Below are positions 25,753 to 34,336 of a stretch of DNA of 42,149 nucleotides, piece after piece. Source of the DNA: Bacteroidota bacterium (GTDB taxonomy: Bacteria; Bacteroidota; Ignavibacteria; UBA10030; UBA6906); assembly GCA_017860635.1 (NCBI GenBank), contig JAGDMK010000007.1, positions 1 through 42,149 of the forward strand. Reading direction: 5' to 3'. The position numbers and the translations under genes were made by a program. The stretch's first letter is position 1; each line of letters begins with the position of its first letter. The notes under the pieces are model-generated. The model was not told the DNA's origin. It did no database searches and saw only the letters and a program-made list of their open reading frames with translations.

Positions 25753-25844
25753 GTCCACGATGTGAACGATCGGGGGGATTGTTCGTGGACTGTGAAGGGC
25801 CGCCTCTCCTCACCAGCCGTGTGGTGATGGATGAGCGGCCCTTC
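25753..25844. terminator. Two large adjacent hairpins between convergent genes
   Basis: First: GTCCACGA/TCGTGGAC (25753-25760 with 25783-25790) with an inner GAACGATC/GATTGTTC stem. Second: GAAGGGCCGC/GCGGCCCTTC (25794-25803 with 25835-25844), 10 bp, with an inner TCACCA-GCCGTG-TGGTGA stem. They fill the gap between convergent genes and probably terminate transcription both ways. Confidence 0.65.
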
Positions 25845-25879
25845 GCGATTATCCGGGAACAATTTCGATTGGCGCGGCG

Positions 25880-26740
25880 TCAGGGTTCAGCGATTGAGAA
25901 GGTATCGCCCTGGCGTATGTCGCCCGTCTCATAGCCGCGGCGGAACCACCGCGTGCGTTGTTCCGAACTGCCATGGGTGAATGCATCGGGGACCACGTAT
26001 CCCTGGGTCTGTTTCTGGATACGGTCATCACCGATGGCGGTCGCAGCATTCATCGCCTCTTCGATATCTCCTGGTTCGAGGATATTCTTGGTCCGGTCGG
26101 CATAGTGAGCCCACACCCCGGCAAAATAATCGGCCTGCAGTTCCAGGCGGACGGATAGATCGTTTGCCTCCCGCTGGCTGGCACGTTGCCGCAGGGCGTC
26201 CACTTTGTCCATGACCCCCAGCAGATTCTGCACGTGATGTCCGATTTCGTGAGCGATCACATATGCCTGGGCAAAATCACCGGAGGCGCCGAACTGCCGT
26301 TCAAGATCGCTGAAGAATTCCGTGTCCAGATAGACGCGTTGATCAGCGGAGCAGTAGAACGGTCCAACCGCCGCACTTGCATACCCACATGCCGACTGCG
26401 TGCTTCCGGAAAAGAGCACCAGCCGCGGTTCCTGGTAGGTGGCGCCGTTCTGGGCGAAGACCTGGCGCCAGACGTCCTCCGTCTCGCCAAGCACTGCTGC
26501 GACAAAATCGCGTGCCTGCGCATCAGCCTCTGACATCTGAGCCGGGTCTGTGGTCTGCGTGGTTTGCTGGGTTCCTGCGCCACCGATGGTCTCCAGCAGG
26601 GTAGCCGGATCACCACCGAGCAGCAATCCGACCAGGAGGATGACGACTGCCAAACCGCCGCCAATGACGGGTCCGGTAGCGATCCTGCTTCCTCGTTGGT
26701 CTTCAACGTTTTCACTGCGACGACTTTCTTGCCAGCGCAT
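25880..26740 (-). CDS. YpfJ-type neutral zinc metallopeptidase
   Basis: 286 residues from MRWQESRRSENVEDQRGSR (start 26740, GGAG 7 nt upstream). Typical family order: the MRW...S.N(V)EDxRG N-terminus, one membrane helix (GPVIGGGLAVVILLVGLLLGG), then the zinc domain with AYVIAHEIGHHVQNLLG (HExxH) and ELQADYFAGVWAHY providing the third ligand. Conserved end: RTRWFRRGYETGDIRQGDTF. Predicted membrane-anchored protease; substrate unknown. The frame is open to 26833 but the extra 31 residues are not family-like. Confidence 0.92.
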   Translation of the reverse strand: MRWQESRRSENVEDQRGSRIATGPVIGGGLAVVILLVGLLLGGDPATLLETIGGAGTQQTTQTTDPAQMSEADAQARDFVAAVLGETEDVWRQVFAQNGATYQEPRLVLFSGSTQSACGYASAAVGPFYCSADQRVYLDTEFFSDLERQFGASGDFAQAYVIAHEIGHHVQNLLGVMDKVDALRQRASQREANDLSVRLELQADYFAGVWAHYADRTKNILEPGDIEEAMNAATAIGDDRIQKQTQGYVVPDAFTHGSSEQRTRWFRRGYETGDIRQGDTFSIAEP

Positions 26741-26885
26741 TGGAAATCTCCAGATTGAGACACAAAGGAATGCTTGCGGGGAACAGCGGCGTGCACTTTG
26801 TGCAGCATCTGTCCTGCATACCGTAATGTACACACTTCATATGAAAAATGTGCGCCTTTGTGCCCATGTTTTTGTATGTTAGGAT

Positions 26886-27479
26886 ATGCCGCAACAGAAG
26901 AAAAATCGACGGCGGAAGAGCAATCCAGGGCGAAAGCCGGCCTCTCCTCCGGAGAGCGACGGAATGGATCTGGGGCAACAGCTTCTTGCTGAACACAGCC
27001 GGCAGAGCACCGACCGGATTGTCCGGTGGATAGGCGCCGATGCCTCACGTCTCGCGCAGCTCATGAACGTGTTTCTCGGGAGTGACTCGTTATTGACTCA
27101 GCGTTCCGCGTGGGTGGTCGGTGTCTTTGCTGATGTACATCCTGTGCTTCTGGAACCTTGGATAGCCAAGATGCTAAGAAAAATCCGGGAGCCGGGGGTC
27201 CATGATGCAGCGCGCCGGAATGTCGTCCGGGCACTTCAGTTTGTGGAAATATCCGAAAGGCTCCTCGGAAAAGTCGCGTCAGTCTGCTTTGACGAACTCT
27301 CATCCGGTACAAGTCCGATGGCCGTGAAAGCATGTGCGATGACGGTCCTTGCGCGTATTGCAGAGCGTGAACCCGATCTTGCGCGGGAGGTACGTCTTAT
27401 CATAGAGCAGCAACTCCCCTATGGTGCGCCGAGCTTTCACGCCCGGGCACGCCGAATTCTGAAATCTCTTCCAGGATAG
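26886..27479 (+). CDS. HEAT-repeat-like hypothetical protein
   Basis: 197 residues: a basic, disordered N-terminus (KKNRRRKSNPGRKP) then helical pairs resembling HEAT/armadillo units (RSAWVVGVFADVHPVLLEPWIAKMLRKI; ARRNVVRALQFVEI; AVKACAMTVLARIAEREPDLAREVRLIIEQQL). Such folds bind proteins; no enzyme motif. Short SD-like AGG before ATG. The stop is followed after one base by the start of the nuclease gene, so the two are probably cotranscribed, although one is cytoplasmic and the other secreted. Confidence 0.7.
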   Translation: MPQQKKNRRRKSNPGRKPASPPESDGMDLGQQLLAEHSRQSTDRIVRWIGADASRLAQLMNVFLGSDSLLTQRSAWVVGVFADVHPVLLEPWIAKMLRKIREPGVHDAARRNVVRALQFVEISERLLGKVASVCFDELSSGTSPMAVKACAMTVLARIAEREPDLAREVRLIIEQQLPYGAPSFHARARRILKSLPG

Positions 27480-27480
27480 C

Positions 27481-28614
27481 ATGAATCACTTTCCGAAGCT
27501 GGTCTGGTTTTTCTCCTGCCTGGTGCTCTCAGGATTTCTGAACAACCATGCGTTCGGATGGGGGAACACGGCGCACAAGATCATCAACCGGAATGCTGTC
27601 CGGCATCTTCCGTCCGCGATGCAACAACTGGCAAGCCAGCAGACATACCTCGCCGATCATGCAAGTGATGCCGACAACCGCAAATCAACGGACGCCTCCG
27701 AAGGACCCAGGCACTATCTGGATCTCGAAGCCTATCCGCCATCGGTTCAACTGCCGCGCGACCTGAACGTGCTTCTCCAGCAGTACGGGTGGGACGTAGT
27801 CAGCGCAAACGGCACGCTGCCGTGGGCGACGGTGCAGGCGCTGGACTCGCTGATCGCGCGGGCAGGCCGGGGGGACTGGCCCAATGCGTTTCAGTCCGCA
27901 GCGGACATCGGTCATTACGTTGGCGATGCGTACCAGCCTCTGCACTGCACCGTCAATTATGATGGACGGATGACGGGCAATGACGGCATCCACTCGCGGT
28001 ACGAATCGGGTCTGGTGAATCAATACCAATCGCTGCTCACTGTCATGGCGGATACTCTGGATCCGGTGACAGATCCGTATCTGTACATGCTTGACCGGAT
28101 TGTGCGATCGAACGCACTTGTGGATTCGATCATGAAGGGTGACAACGCGGCGAAGCTGGCTTCAGGCTGGACGGGTTCCGGGACACCTCCGCCGGCCTAC
28201 TATACTGCGTTGTGGGAAAAGACCGGGACCATGACCTCCCAGTTAATTCAGGATGCCACAGTCGCAGTCGCTTCTCTGTGGCAGTATGCGTGGACGCAAG
28301 CCGGTCTAATGACCCCGTTGACGGTGGCGCACACGCCGACCCTGCCGGACGCAGCAGCGCTTTTCCCGAACTACCCCAATCCTTTCAACTCCTCTACAAC
28401 AATCTCCTTCAGGGTTCCGGAGTCCGGACATGCACGTGTCACTGTGCACACGCTCCTCGGACAGGAGGTCGCTGTATTGTTCGACGGCGCTGCGGCAGGA
28501 GGAACAGTGTACCGCGTTCGCTTTGAGGCTCCACGCCTCGCGACGGGGATGTATGTGTGCAGACTGCAGAGCAACGGCCGGTCTGAAGTCCAGAGGCTCT
28601 CACTCATGAAGTGA
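27481..28614 (+). CDS. Secreted S1/P1-type nuclease with T9SS sorting domain
   Basis: 377 residues. Signal peptide cleaved before Trp27 would expose W-G-N-T-A-H, the N-terminal zinc ligand of S1/P1 nucleases and zinc phospholipases C. Other zinc ligands: H32, D in HASDADN, H in EGPRHYLDLE, and the ADIGHYVGDAYQPLHCTVNYDG cluster. The C-terminal 80 residues are a T9SS type A domain (NYPNPFNSSTTI, LLGQEVAVLFDG, LATGMYVCRL). Likely degrades extracellular single-stranded nucleic acid or 3'-nucleotides for scavenging. Phospholipase activity cannot be excluded from sequence. Confidence 0.9.
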   Translation: MNHFPKLVWFFSCLVLSGFLNNHAFGWGNTAHKIINRNAVRHLPSAMQQLASQQTYLADHASDADNRKSTDASEGPRHYLDLEAYPPSVQLPRDLNVLLQQYGWDVVSANGTLPWATVQALDSLIARAGRGDWPNAFQSAADIGHYVGDAYQPLHCTVNYDGRMTGNDGIHSRYESGLVNQYQSLLTVMADTLDPVTDPYLYMLDRIVRSNALVDSIMKGDNAAKLASGWTGSGTPPPAYYTALWEKTGTMTSQLIQDATVAVASLWQYAWTQAGLMTPLTVAHTPTLPDAAALFPNYPNPFNSSTTISFRVPESGHARVTVHTLLGQEVAVLFDGAAAGGTVYRVRFEAPRLATGMYVCRLQSNGRSEVQRLSLMK

Positions 28615-28615
28615 T

Positions 28616-28690
28616 CTGGTGCCTTCCGGCTGGTGGGTCAATCCGAGTTGCGCCTTCCGGGTGGCGCGGTTTCATCGGACAGCTTCAGAA
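28616..28690. repeat. Two imperfect ~35-nt repeats
   Basis: Two units sharing GCCTTCCGGSTGG and a later TCaTCCGag/TCATCGGA segment, in the gap between the convergent nuclease and YchF genes. Weak. Confidence 0.35.
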
Positions 28691-28776
28691 GGTGGGCATC
28701 AGCGAGCGACGCAGAGGTCCGCTGATTGCTGTTGAGAGGTGCTGCGCTGAGGTATCATGAGCCCCGGACAGGGGTG

Positions 28777-29862
28777 TTATGAGTGCCGCACCGAAATGAT
28801 GTCCCCGTCCTTTACGAGGTACTCTTTCCCTTCCAGCCTCCAGTGTCCGGTTTCTTTGGCCTTTGCGAAGGAACCATCATGCATCACAAAGTGGTCGTAG
28901 TGCACGACTTCTGCACGGATGAACTTGCTGAAGAAATCCGAGTGAATGACGCCTGCCGATTCCTGTGCATTCATCCCCTTCCGGATTGTCCAGGCTCTGC
29001 ATTCGTCTTCACCGACAGTAAAGAACGACTGGAGTCCGAGAAGAAGATATGCCTCACGAATGAGGGTGTCGAGCGCGGATTCCTTGATCCCGTACTCGGC
29101 CATGAACGCTTTCGCTTCTTCGACGGAAAGTTCGGACATCTCCATGTCGATCTTGCCGAAGAACGAGAGCACCTTGGTCTGGTGCCCTGCCCGCTGTGCT
29201 GACACTTTCGCAGTGACTTCCCCTGCAATGGGCTGCTGTGTTTCGTCGAGGTTCAGGGCGATCAGCATCGGCTTCAGCGTGAGGAGCTGATACGTCTTCA
29301 GCAGATGAAGCTCCTCCTTCGAAAAGGATTCGTTGCGCAGCGGCTTTTCCTGTTCAAGCAGGTGGTGGCACTTCTCCAGGAGCGGGAGTTCTCGTTTCAG
29401 TGCCTCCTCCGGTGTCTTGAGGATCTGTTTCTTGAGTCGGTCGATGCGGGTTTCAAGCATGGCAAGGTCTGCCAGGATGAATTCAGTGTCGAATGCTGCA
29501 ACGTCCCGCATCATGTCGACCGATCCGTCAGGATGGGGAACGGCATCATTTGCGAAGACCCGGACCACCTGGACGAGGGCATCATTATTCTTGACGTTGC
29601 CCAGGAAGTTGGTGGTGAACTGGGTAGAGCCCGATTCCCCCTTCTTCAGACCGATGACATCGACGAACTCGATGCTGGCGTGGACGGTCCGCTTGGGCGA
29701 GAAGAGCTGGGTGAGCTTGTCCAGCCGGGCATCGGGAACCTTGACCACTCCATGATGCGCTTCGGCGCGCGCCAGTGCGGCGGTATCGAGATGGGTGCGT
29801 GTAATGGCCTGGAACAATGTGGATTTCCCGGAGAAGGGGAGGCCGACTATGCCGATCTGCAT
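28777..29862 (-). CDS. ychF: YchF/OLA1-family P-loop ATPase/GTPase
   Basis: 361 residues. G1 is GLPFSGKST at residues 7-15, followed by the family's KVPDARLDKL and a G3 region FVDVIGLKKGES rather than a canonical DxxG. The nucleotide-specificity position reads ALNLDE, as in YchF (NxxE), which favours ATP over GTP. A coiled-coil insertion (IDRLKKQILKTPEEALKRELPLLEK) and a C-terminal TGS domain (CRAWTIRKGMNAQESAGVIHSDFFSKFIRAEVV) complete the family layout. Ribosome-associated; role in translation control and oxidative stress response. The family Cys/His switch was not checked. Confidence 0.95.
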   Translation of the reverse strand: MQIGIVGLPFSGKSTLFQAITRTHLDTAALARAEAHHGVVKVPDARLDKLTQLFSPKRTVHASIEFVDVIGLKKGESGSTQFTTNFLGNVKNNDALVQVVRVFANDAVPHPDGSVDMMRDVAAFDTEFILADLAMLETRIDRLKKQILKTPEEALKRELPLLEKCHHLLEQEKPLRNESFSKEELHLLKTYQLLTLKPMLIALNLDETQQPIAGEVTAKVSAQRAGHQTKVLSFFGKIDMEMSELSVEEAKAFMAEYGIKESALDTLIREAYLLLGLQSFFTVGEDECRAWTIRKGMNAQESAGVIHSDFFSKFIRAEVVHYDHFVMHDGSFAKAKETGHWRLEGKEYLVKDGDIISVRHS

Positions 29863-30042
29863 GAGGAGTTCTCGCTTTGTGGGGAGGAAACCGTTGCAAG
29901 ATACGAAATCCTACGGATTATTGCTGCCGGGCCGTTCTTTTTCCCGGGATGCCGGCAACTTTTCGGCATTGTTTGTCGTTAGACATTTTGTAATTTGATA
30001 AACCCCCGGGAGCTCAGCATAATCATCTCGTTTCCGGACAAT

Positions 30043-30175
30043 TCAGACTGCGCACGGCGGAGCCGCGTTGCTGTCAGACGAATCAGACTGCGCACGGCGG
30101 AGCCGCGTCGCTGTCGGGTGAATCAGGGTGCGCTCAGGGGAGTCGCGTTGTTATCGGACGAATCGGCCGGGGCTC
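30043..30175. repeat. Three 40-nt tandem repeats plus a partial copy
   Basis: Units at 30043-30082, 30083-30122 and 30123-30162, each exactly 40 nt, beginning TCAG and ending ..GACGAA or GGTGAA; the first two differ in few bases, the third is more diverged. A partial fourth begins at 30163. They occupy the 395-bp gap between ychF (minus) and the membrane-protein gene (plus). A TTTTGTAATTTGATA motif (29986-30000) lies just before them and could be a promoter. The rest of the gap shows nothing else. Confidence 0.85.
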
Positions 30176-30258
30176 AGTGCAGTGAAAGCGCTCCCGGTAC
30201 AGCCGCCGTGTTTTCCCAAACCGAACAATAACGATCCGGTCTCCAGGAGGTCTCCACC

Positions 30259-30942
30259 ATGTTTCTCGGTCATTTTGCGGTTGCGCTTGCCGCGAAGAAA
30301 GCGGCACCCAAAACTTCACTGGGCACGCTTGTCATCGGTGCTCAATTCATTGATCTGCTCTGGCCGATACTCCTGCTCTCCGGCGTAGAGAATGTCCGGC
30401 TGGATCCAGGCAATACGGTGGTTACACCTCTGGATTTCTACAACTACCCATTTTCTCACAGTCTGACCGGTGTGGTACTCTGGTCAGTGTTGGTAGGCGG
30501 TGTGTACTTTGCCTTCCGCCGCTACCGGCGCGGTGCGCTTGTGCTGGGGGCGATTGTGCTGAGTCACTGGGTGCTGGATCTTCTCACACACCGGCCCGAC
30601 CTTCCGCTCACATTTTCGGGCGATGCGCGAGCCGGTCTGGGTCTCTGGAATTCGCTTCCTCTCACACTCCTCGTTGAGTTGGGGATGTTTGCTGCGGGGG
30701 TGGTCTTCTATCTCCGGGCGACCAGTGCGAAGGACAGATGGGGGAGTTACGCTTTGTGGGCGCTGATTCTTGTCCTGGCGGGGATCTATCTGATGAACCT
30801 CTTCGGTCCTCCGCCCCCAAGCGTGGAAATGATCGGAATAGCAGGAAATGCGGCCTGGCTGTTCGTACTCTGGGCCTACTGGGTGGACCGGCACCGGAGT
30901 GCGGATTCAGATCCGCAACCCTCTTCACCCGCCCGTACTTGA
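30259..30942 (+). CDS. Integral membrane protein, YdjM-like
   Basis: 227 residues after AGGAGGT. About six membrane helices. It begins MFLGHFAVALAAKK and contains FIDLLWPILLL, YNYPFSHSLTGVVLWS and LSHWVLDLLTHRPDLPL, so several conserved His/Asp residues (GH, D, FSHS, HWVLD) sit near helix ends as in the YdjM/membrane-bound metal-dependent hydrolase group. Activity unproven. Stands alone with its own terminator. Confidence 0.7.
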   Translation: MFLGHFAVALAAKKAAPKTSLGTLVIGAQFIDLLWPILLLSGVENVRLDPGNTVVTPLDFYNYPFSHSLTGVVLWSVLVGGVYFAFRRYRRGALVLGAIVLSHWVLDLLTHRPDLPLTFSGDARAGLGLWNSLPLTLLVELGMFAAGVVFYLRATSAKDRWGSYALWALILVLAGIYLMNLFGPPPPSVEMIGIAGNAAWLFVLWAYWVDRHRSADSDPQPSSPART

Positions 30943-31005
30943 TTCCGATTCCGTCGAATCGTATCATACTGCACTTTGATCCGGAGATCCGGGCGCCTTG
31001 AAGAC

Positions 31006-31033
31006 AACCGTTTGGAAGAGACGGTTCTTTAAT
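31006..31033 (+). terminator. Rho-independent terminator
   Basis: AACCGT-TTGGAAGAG-ACGGTT (31006-31026) followed by CTTTAAT, 63 bp after the membrane-protein gene. Confidence 0.55.
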
Positions 31034-31100
31034 CCCTCTCATCATATACTTCGCCCCTTTTCCGGCAGGGGCATGAGTCACACCTGAAAGGACTTATCAG

Positions 31101-31652
31101 ATGAAACGCTTTGTGGCCTTTGCTGTGTTGGCAGGATTGCTGGTATTCGGCGGCTGCAAGAAGGATACAACAGGGTCTGCTGCGATCGGTGATCTGAAGG
31201 GGAGCGTTGCAGGCCTCACGTGGGGCGTTCCCGCGCGGTGGACGCAAGCTCCTGACCGCCCCATGCGCATCGCAACCTACGTGGTTCCAGCGACAGAAGG
31301 TGACACGGAAGGTGCCGAATGCAGCGTATCGTACTTTGGTCCGGATCAAGGAGGGGTGGTAGATGCGAATATCGACAGATGGGTCGGCCAGTTTGAACCC
31401 GTCGACAGGCCGCACAAATCGACCAAGACCGTTAGCGGTATGGACATCACGCTTGTGAAGATTGCCGGGACGTATCTGAGTCCCTCCGGACCGATGATGC
31501 AATCGATGGGTCGTAAAGAAGGGTTCCAGCTCCTGGGCGCCATTGTTCCCGGACCTGAGGGTGCGGTGTTCTTCAAGATGACCGGTCCTGCCAAAACGAT
31601 GGCTGCGGCCGAAGCGGAGTTCGATGCGATGATCGGGTCGCTGGGAAAGTAG
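31101..31652 (+). CDS. Lipoprotein of unknown function
   Basis: 183 residues. Signal peptide with lipobox VFGGC (Cys19) and +2 Lys. The mature part LKGSVAGLTWGVPARWTQAPDRPMRIATYVVP ... CSVSYFGPDQGGVVDANIDRWVGQF ... ILVKIAGTY-like strands resembles a PsbP/Mog1-type alpha-beta-alpha fold, in which a W-x-x-x-P strand and the IDRW helix recur. No catalytic motif. AAGGA ribosome site 8 nt upstream. Confidence 0.75.
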   Translation: MKRFVAFAVLAGLLVFGGCKKDTTGSAAIGDLKGSVAGLTWGVPARWTQAPDRPMRIATYVVPATEGDTEGAECSVSYFGPDQGGVVDANIDRWVGQFEPVDRPHKSTKTVSGMDITLVKIAGTYLSPSGPMMQSMGRKEGFQLLGAIVPGPEGAVFFKMTGPAKTMAAAEAEFDAMIGSLGK

Positions 31653-31733
31653 GTCCGGACAGGGCAGCTCGCAGCGAAACCGGAGCTGCTCTGATTCATT
31701 GTGCATGATTCCTCCGACCTCCAAACACACTCC

Positions 31734-33245
31734 ATGCCTATCCTCGCGGCAATAGATGTAGGCTCCAACGCCATGCGGCTGGCCATCGCCAGCGTTGATG
31801 CCGAACGGCACGTGACCCTCCTCGAAGTCCTTCGTGAACCGGTTCGTCTGGGACAGGATGTGTTCACGACAGGGACCATTGCCGAGCAGACCATCGAGAC
31901 TGCCATCGAGGCCTTCCTGCGCTTCCGCGAAGCGATTGATCGTCACGGAGCCCGCTGGACGCGGGCTGTTGCGACGAGCGCTGTGCGCGAAGCGCTCAAC
32001 CAGGAGCTGTTTCAGGACAAGATCGCCCAGGCTTCAGGCATCAACGTTGAAGCCATCGGGGCCGAAGAGGAAGCACGTCTCATTTATAGTGCTGTCAACG
32101 GGCGCGTGAACCTGCGGAACAAACTGGCGGTCCTCGTGGATATCGGCGGCGGGAGCACAGAGATCACCCTGGCGTCCGACGAAGGCATCCTTTCGACGGA
32201 AAGCTACCGGATGGGTGCTGTACGCCTTCTGCGCACACTGGGCGAAAACGCACAGGGCGAACAGCACATCCATCAGCTGATACAGGAATATGTCGATGCG
32301 ACCCAGCGAAGGATCCGGCGGGAACTGGGGAAACAGAAGATCGATCTGTGCATCGCGACCGGCGGCAGCATGGAATCGCTGGGCGATCTGCGGCGGGAGG
32401 AGCTGGGGCGGGACCGTGACACGGTGCTCCCTGCGGACGATCTGAAGACGCTGACCAAACGTCTCATGAGCCTGTCGTATGAAGAGCGTGTGCGTCAGCT
32501 TCACCTCCGGCCGGATCGGGCCGACGTGATCGTTCCTGCAGCCCTCATCATACAGAAAATCCTTCAGATAGCGGGAGTGGATGAGGTCACGGTCCCCCGG
32601 GTCGGACTGAAGGATGGGCTGCTCGCCGACATGGTCGAAGAGCTCTACGGGGAGCGGAAGACAACCCGGCGCGATCAGGTGGTGGCGTCCGCGCTGCAGA
32701 TTGGCCGGAAATACCAGTTCGATGAACCGCATGCCCTGATCGTCTCGAAGTGGGCCGTACAGTTGTTTGACCGGACGCGCGAGTTGCATCATCTCGGGCT
32801 CGAACACCGCCTGCTGCTGGAGGTCGCCGCGCTGGTGCACGATATCGGCGGGTTCATCGGGGCTGCCGATCACCACAAGCATTCCCAATACCTTCTGCTT
32901 GCCACGCCGATCGTTGGACTCACGCCCGATCAGGTTGCCATTGTCTCGAATGTCGCACGGTATCACCGCAAATCTCTCCCGAAGCCCCAGCATGATTTAT
33001 ACAAGGCTCTTTCCTCACGGGACAAGGTGGTGGTGTCGAAGCTGGCGGCGATTCTCCGGCTGGCCGATGCGATGGATAATGAGCATGCGTCAAAAGTCTC
33101 CGACTTTGAAATTGACTACCGGAAACCTCGTTTCACCATCAAGCTCTACGGAGAAGGGGATCTGTTGCTGGAGAAATGGGCGATGAACAAGAAAGCGCCG
33201 ATGTTTGAAGAGGTCTTCAGTGTGAGGTTTGCCATTGCAGAGTAG
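31734..33245 (+). CDS. Ppx/GppA phosphatase family protein with HD domain
   Basis: 503 residues from ATG 31734, just before the phosphate-1 motif AAIDVGSNAMRLAIA; GTG 31701 is an alternative adding 11 residues. ASKHA features: RAVATSAVREALN, the EAIGAEEEARLIYSAV catalytic Glu region, LVDIGGGSTEI, and IATGGSMESLG. The C-terminal part carries an HD-type helical domain (LEVAALVHDIGGFIGAADHHKHSQYLL). The family removes phosphate from polyphosphate ends or pppGpp. The CHAD gene that overlaps its 3' end argues for polyphosphate. Confidence 0.92.
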   Translation: MPILAAIDVGSNAMRLAIASVDAERHVTLLEVLREPVRLGQDVFTTGTIAEQTIETAIEAFLRFREAIDRHGARWTRAVATSAVREALNQELFQDKIAQASGINVEAIGAEEEARLIYSAVNGRVNLRNKLAVLVDIGGGSTEITLASDEGILSTESYRMGAVRLLRTLGENAQGEQHIHQLIQEYVDATQRRIRRELGKQKIDLCIATGGSMESLGDLRREELGRDRDTVLPADDLKTLTKRLMSLSYEERVRQLHLRPDRADVIVPAALIIQKILQIAGVDEVTVPRVGLKDGLLADMVEELYGERKTTRRDQVVASALQIGRKYQFDEPHALIVSKWAVQLFDRTRELHHLGLEHRLLLEVAALVHDIGGFIGAADHHKHSQYLLLATPIVGLTPDQVAIVSNVARYHRKSLPKPQHDLYKALSSRDKVVVSKLAAILRLADAMDNEHASKVSDFEIDYRKPRFTIKLYGEGDLLLEKWAMNKKAPMFEEVFSVRFAIAE

Positions 33246-34206
33246 ATCGAACAAGCAGAAGAAGGGGAGCAGTCGCGAAGGCCTGGGCATCCGGAAGATC
33301 GGCAGCCGGCCGGCCTCCGGTCGTCGATCACCGCGAAATGCTCTTGTGTCCCGGGCTGGAGAGGCTGCCGGGGTCTGCACGGTGTTGAGTCATGCGCTTG
33401 AGGATCGCCGCCAGATCTTTCTCCGCCAGCTGGCGCGCGCGCGCCGCCGTGCGAGCGAACCAGCAATTCACGATCTGCGCGTTGCGCTGCGGCGTCTCAT
33501 TGCAGCGCTTGATCTTGCCGCGGTGGTGGTTCCGGGAACCGGCATCCGGAATGTCCGGCGCTCCCTGCGAAGCTCCCTCAAGCAGTTCAACACACTCCGG
33601 GATGTGCACATTGCGCTGCTGGCGATGAGAGGCATGCGGACCGTCTCGCCGCCGGTGCGCAGTTACAGTGCGTCTTTGCGCGTAAGGGAACGATCTCTGC
33701 TCAGGGAGTGTGCAGGAACTCTGCGGAGCTTGGATGTGCGGGATCTTGACCGGGAGCTTGCCAGAATTCAGCAAACCTTGCTGACGCTGGGCACGGATCG
33801 GCATCTTGATGTCCTTACAGGCGCAATGATTAAGGGGAACTTCGCCCGAACCGTTGCCCGTGCACTTGTGCTGGAGCGGGCAGTTACCGCGGCTGACGCC
33901 TCCAGCGTGCACAGGCTCCGCGTGGCATTCAAGAGAGTGCGCTATGCGTCGGAGATCCTGGCCCCTCTGCTTCCCTGGATCACACGGCCACGACGCAAGT
34001 GGATGCAGGCCTATCAGACAATGATGGGGGAGGTCCAGGATTGCGAGGTCATGCTTGCGGGCGTACGGCGGTTTGCGGCCAGGCCATCAATACGCAACCG
34101 TATCTCGGTGCTTCCGCTGCAGGAGATGCTCGCCCGCCGGAAGCGTGAACGAATTGATGCGTTCATGCAGCACGCAGCAGAACTGGAAAAATTCTGGGAA
34201 GAGTAA
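33235..34206 (+). CDS. CHAD-domain protein
   Basis: 323 residues from a TTG at 33235, which follows GAGG by 7 nt; a TTG at 33229 is also possible. A basic, disordered N-terminus of about 45 residues precedes the CHAD domain: RASEPAIHDLRVALRRLIAALDL near the start and SSVHRLRVAFKRVRYASEIL with LGEVQDCEV-like (MMGEVQDCEVML) near the end, the two H-x-x-R-V-x-x-K/R-R histidine/arginine repeats that bind polyphosphate. Overlaps the Ppx/GppA gene by 11 bp, so they are coupled; CHAD proteins often target polyphosphate granules. Confidence 0.88.
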   Translation: MQSRSNKQKKGSSREGLGIRKIGSRPASGRRSPRNALVSRAGEAAGVCTVLSHALEDRRQIFLRQLARARRRASEPAIHDLRVALRRLIAALDLAAVVVPGTGIRNVRRSLRSSLKQFNTLRDVHIALLAMRGMRTVSPPVRSYSASLRVRERSLLRECAGTLRSLDVRDLDRELARIQQTLLTLGTDRHLDVLTGAMIKGNFARTVARALVLERAVTAADASSVHRLRVAFKRVRYASEILAPLLPWITRPRRKWMQAYQTMMGEVQDCEVMLAGVRRFAARPSIRNRISVLPLQEMLARRKRERIDAFMQHAAELEKFWEE

Positions 34207-34222
34207 TCCGGAACATCTCCAG

Positions 34223-34256
34223 TGGCCACGGCTCCCGTGTGAACAGTGCCGTGCCA
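34223..34256. terminator. Hairpin between convergent CHAD and ada genes
   Basis: TGG-C-CACGGC (34223-34232) pairs with GCCGTG-CCA (34248-34256) with one bulged C; loop 15 nt. No clear T-run on the plus side. Confidence 0.45.
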
Positions 34257-34336
34257 TCGTAATCCTTGAACTCTTGATGGTATTGCGCTCAGGAGGAACG
34301 TCTCTGCCTCTGGCGGATGCCCCTTGTTGTGTGATT

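Noticed and set aside
26857-26882. Promoter TTTG ... TATGTTAG before the HEAT-like gene
   Set aside because: Spacing is only 14 nt and the motif ends 3 nt before the start codon, so it does not fit the Bacteroidota pattern.
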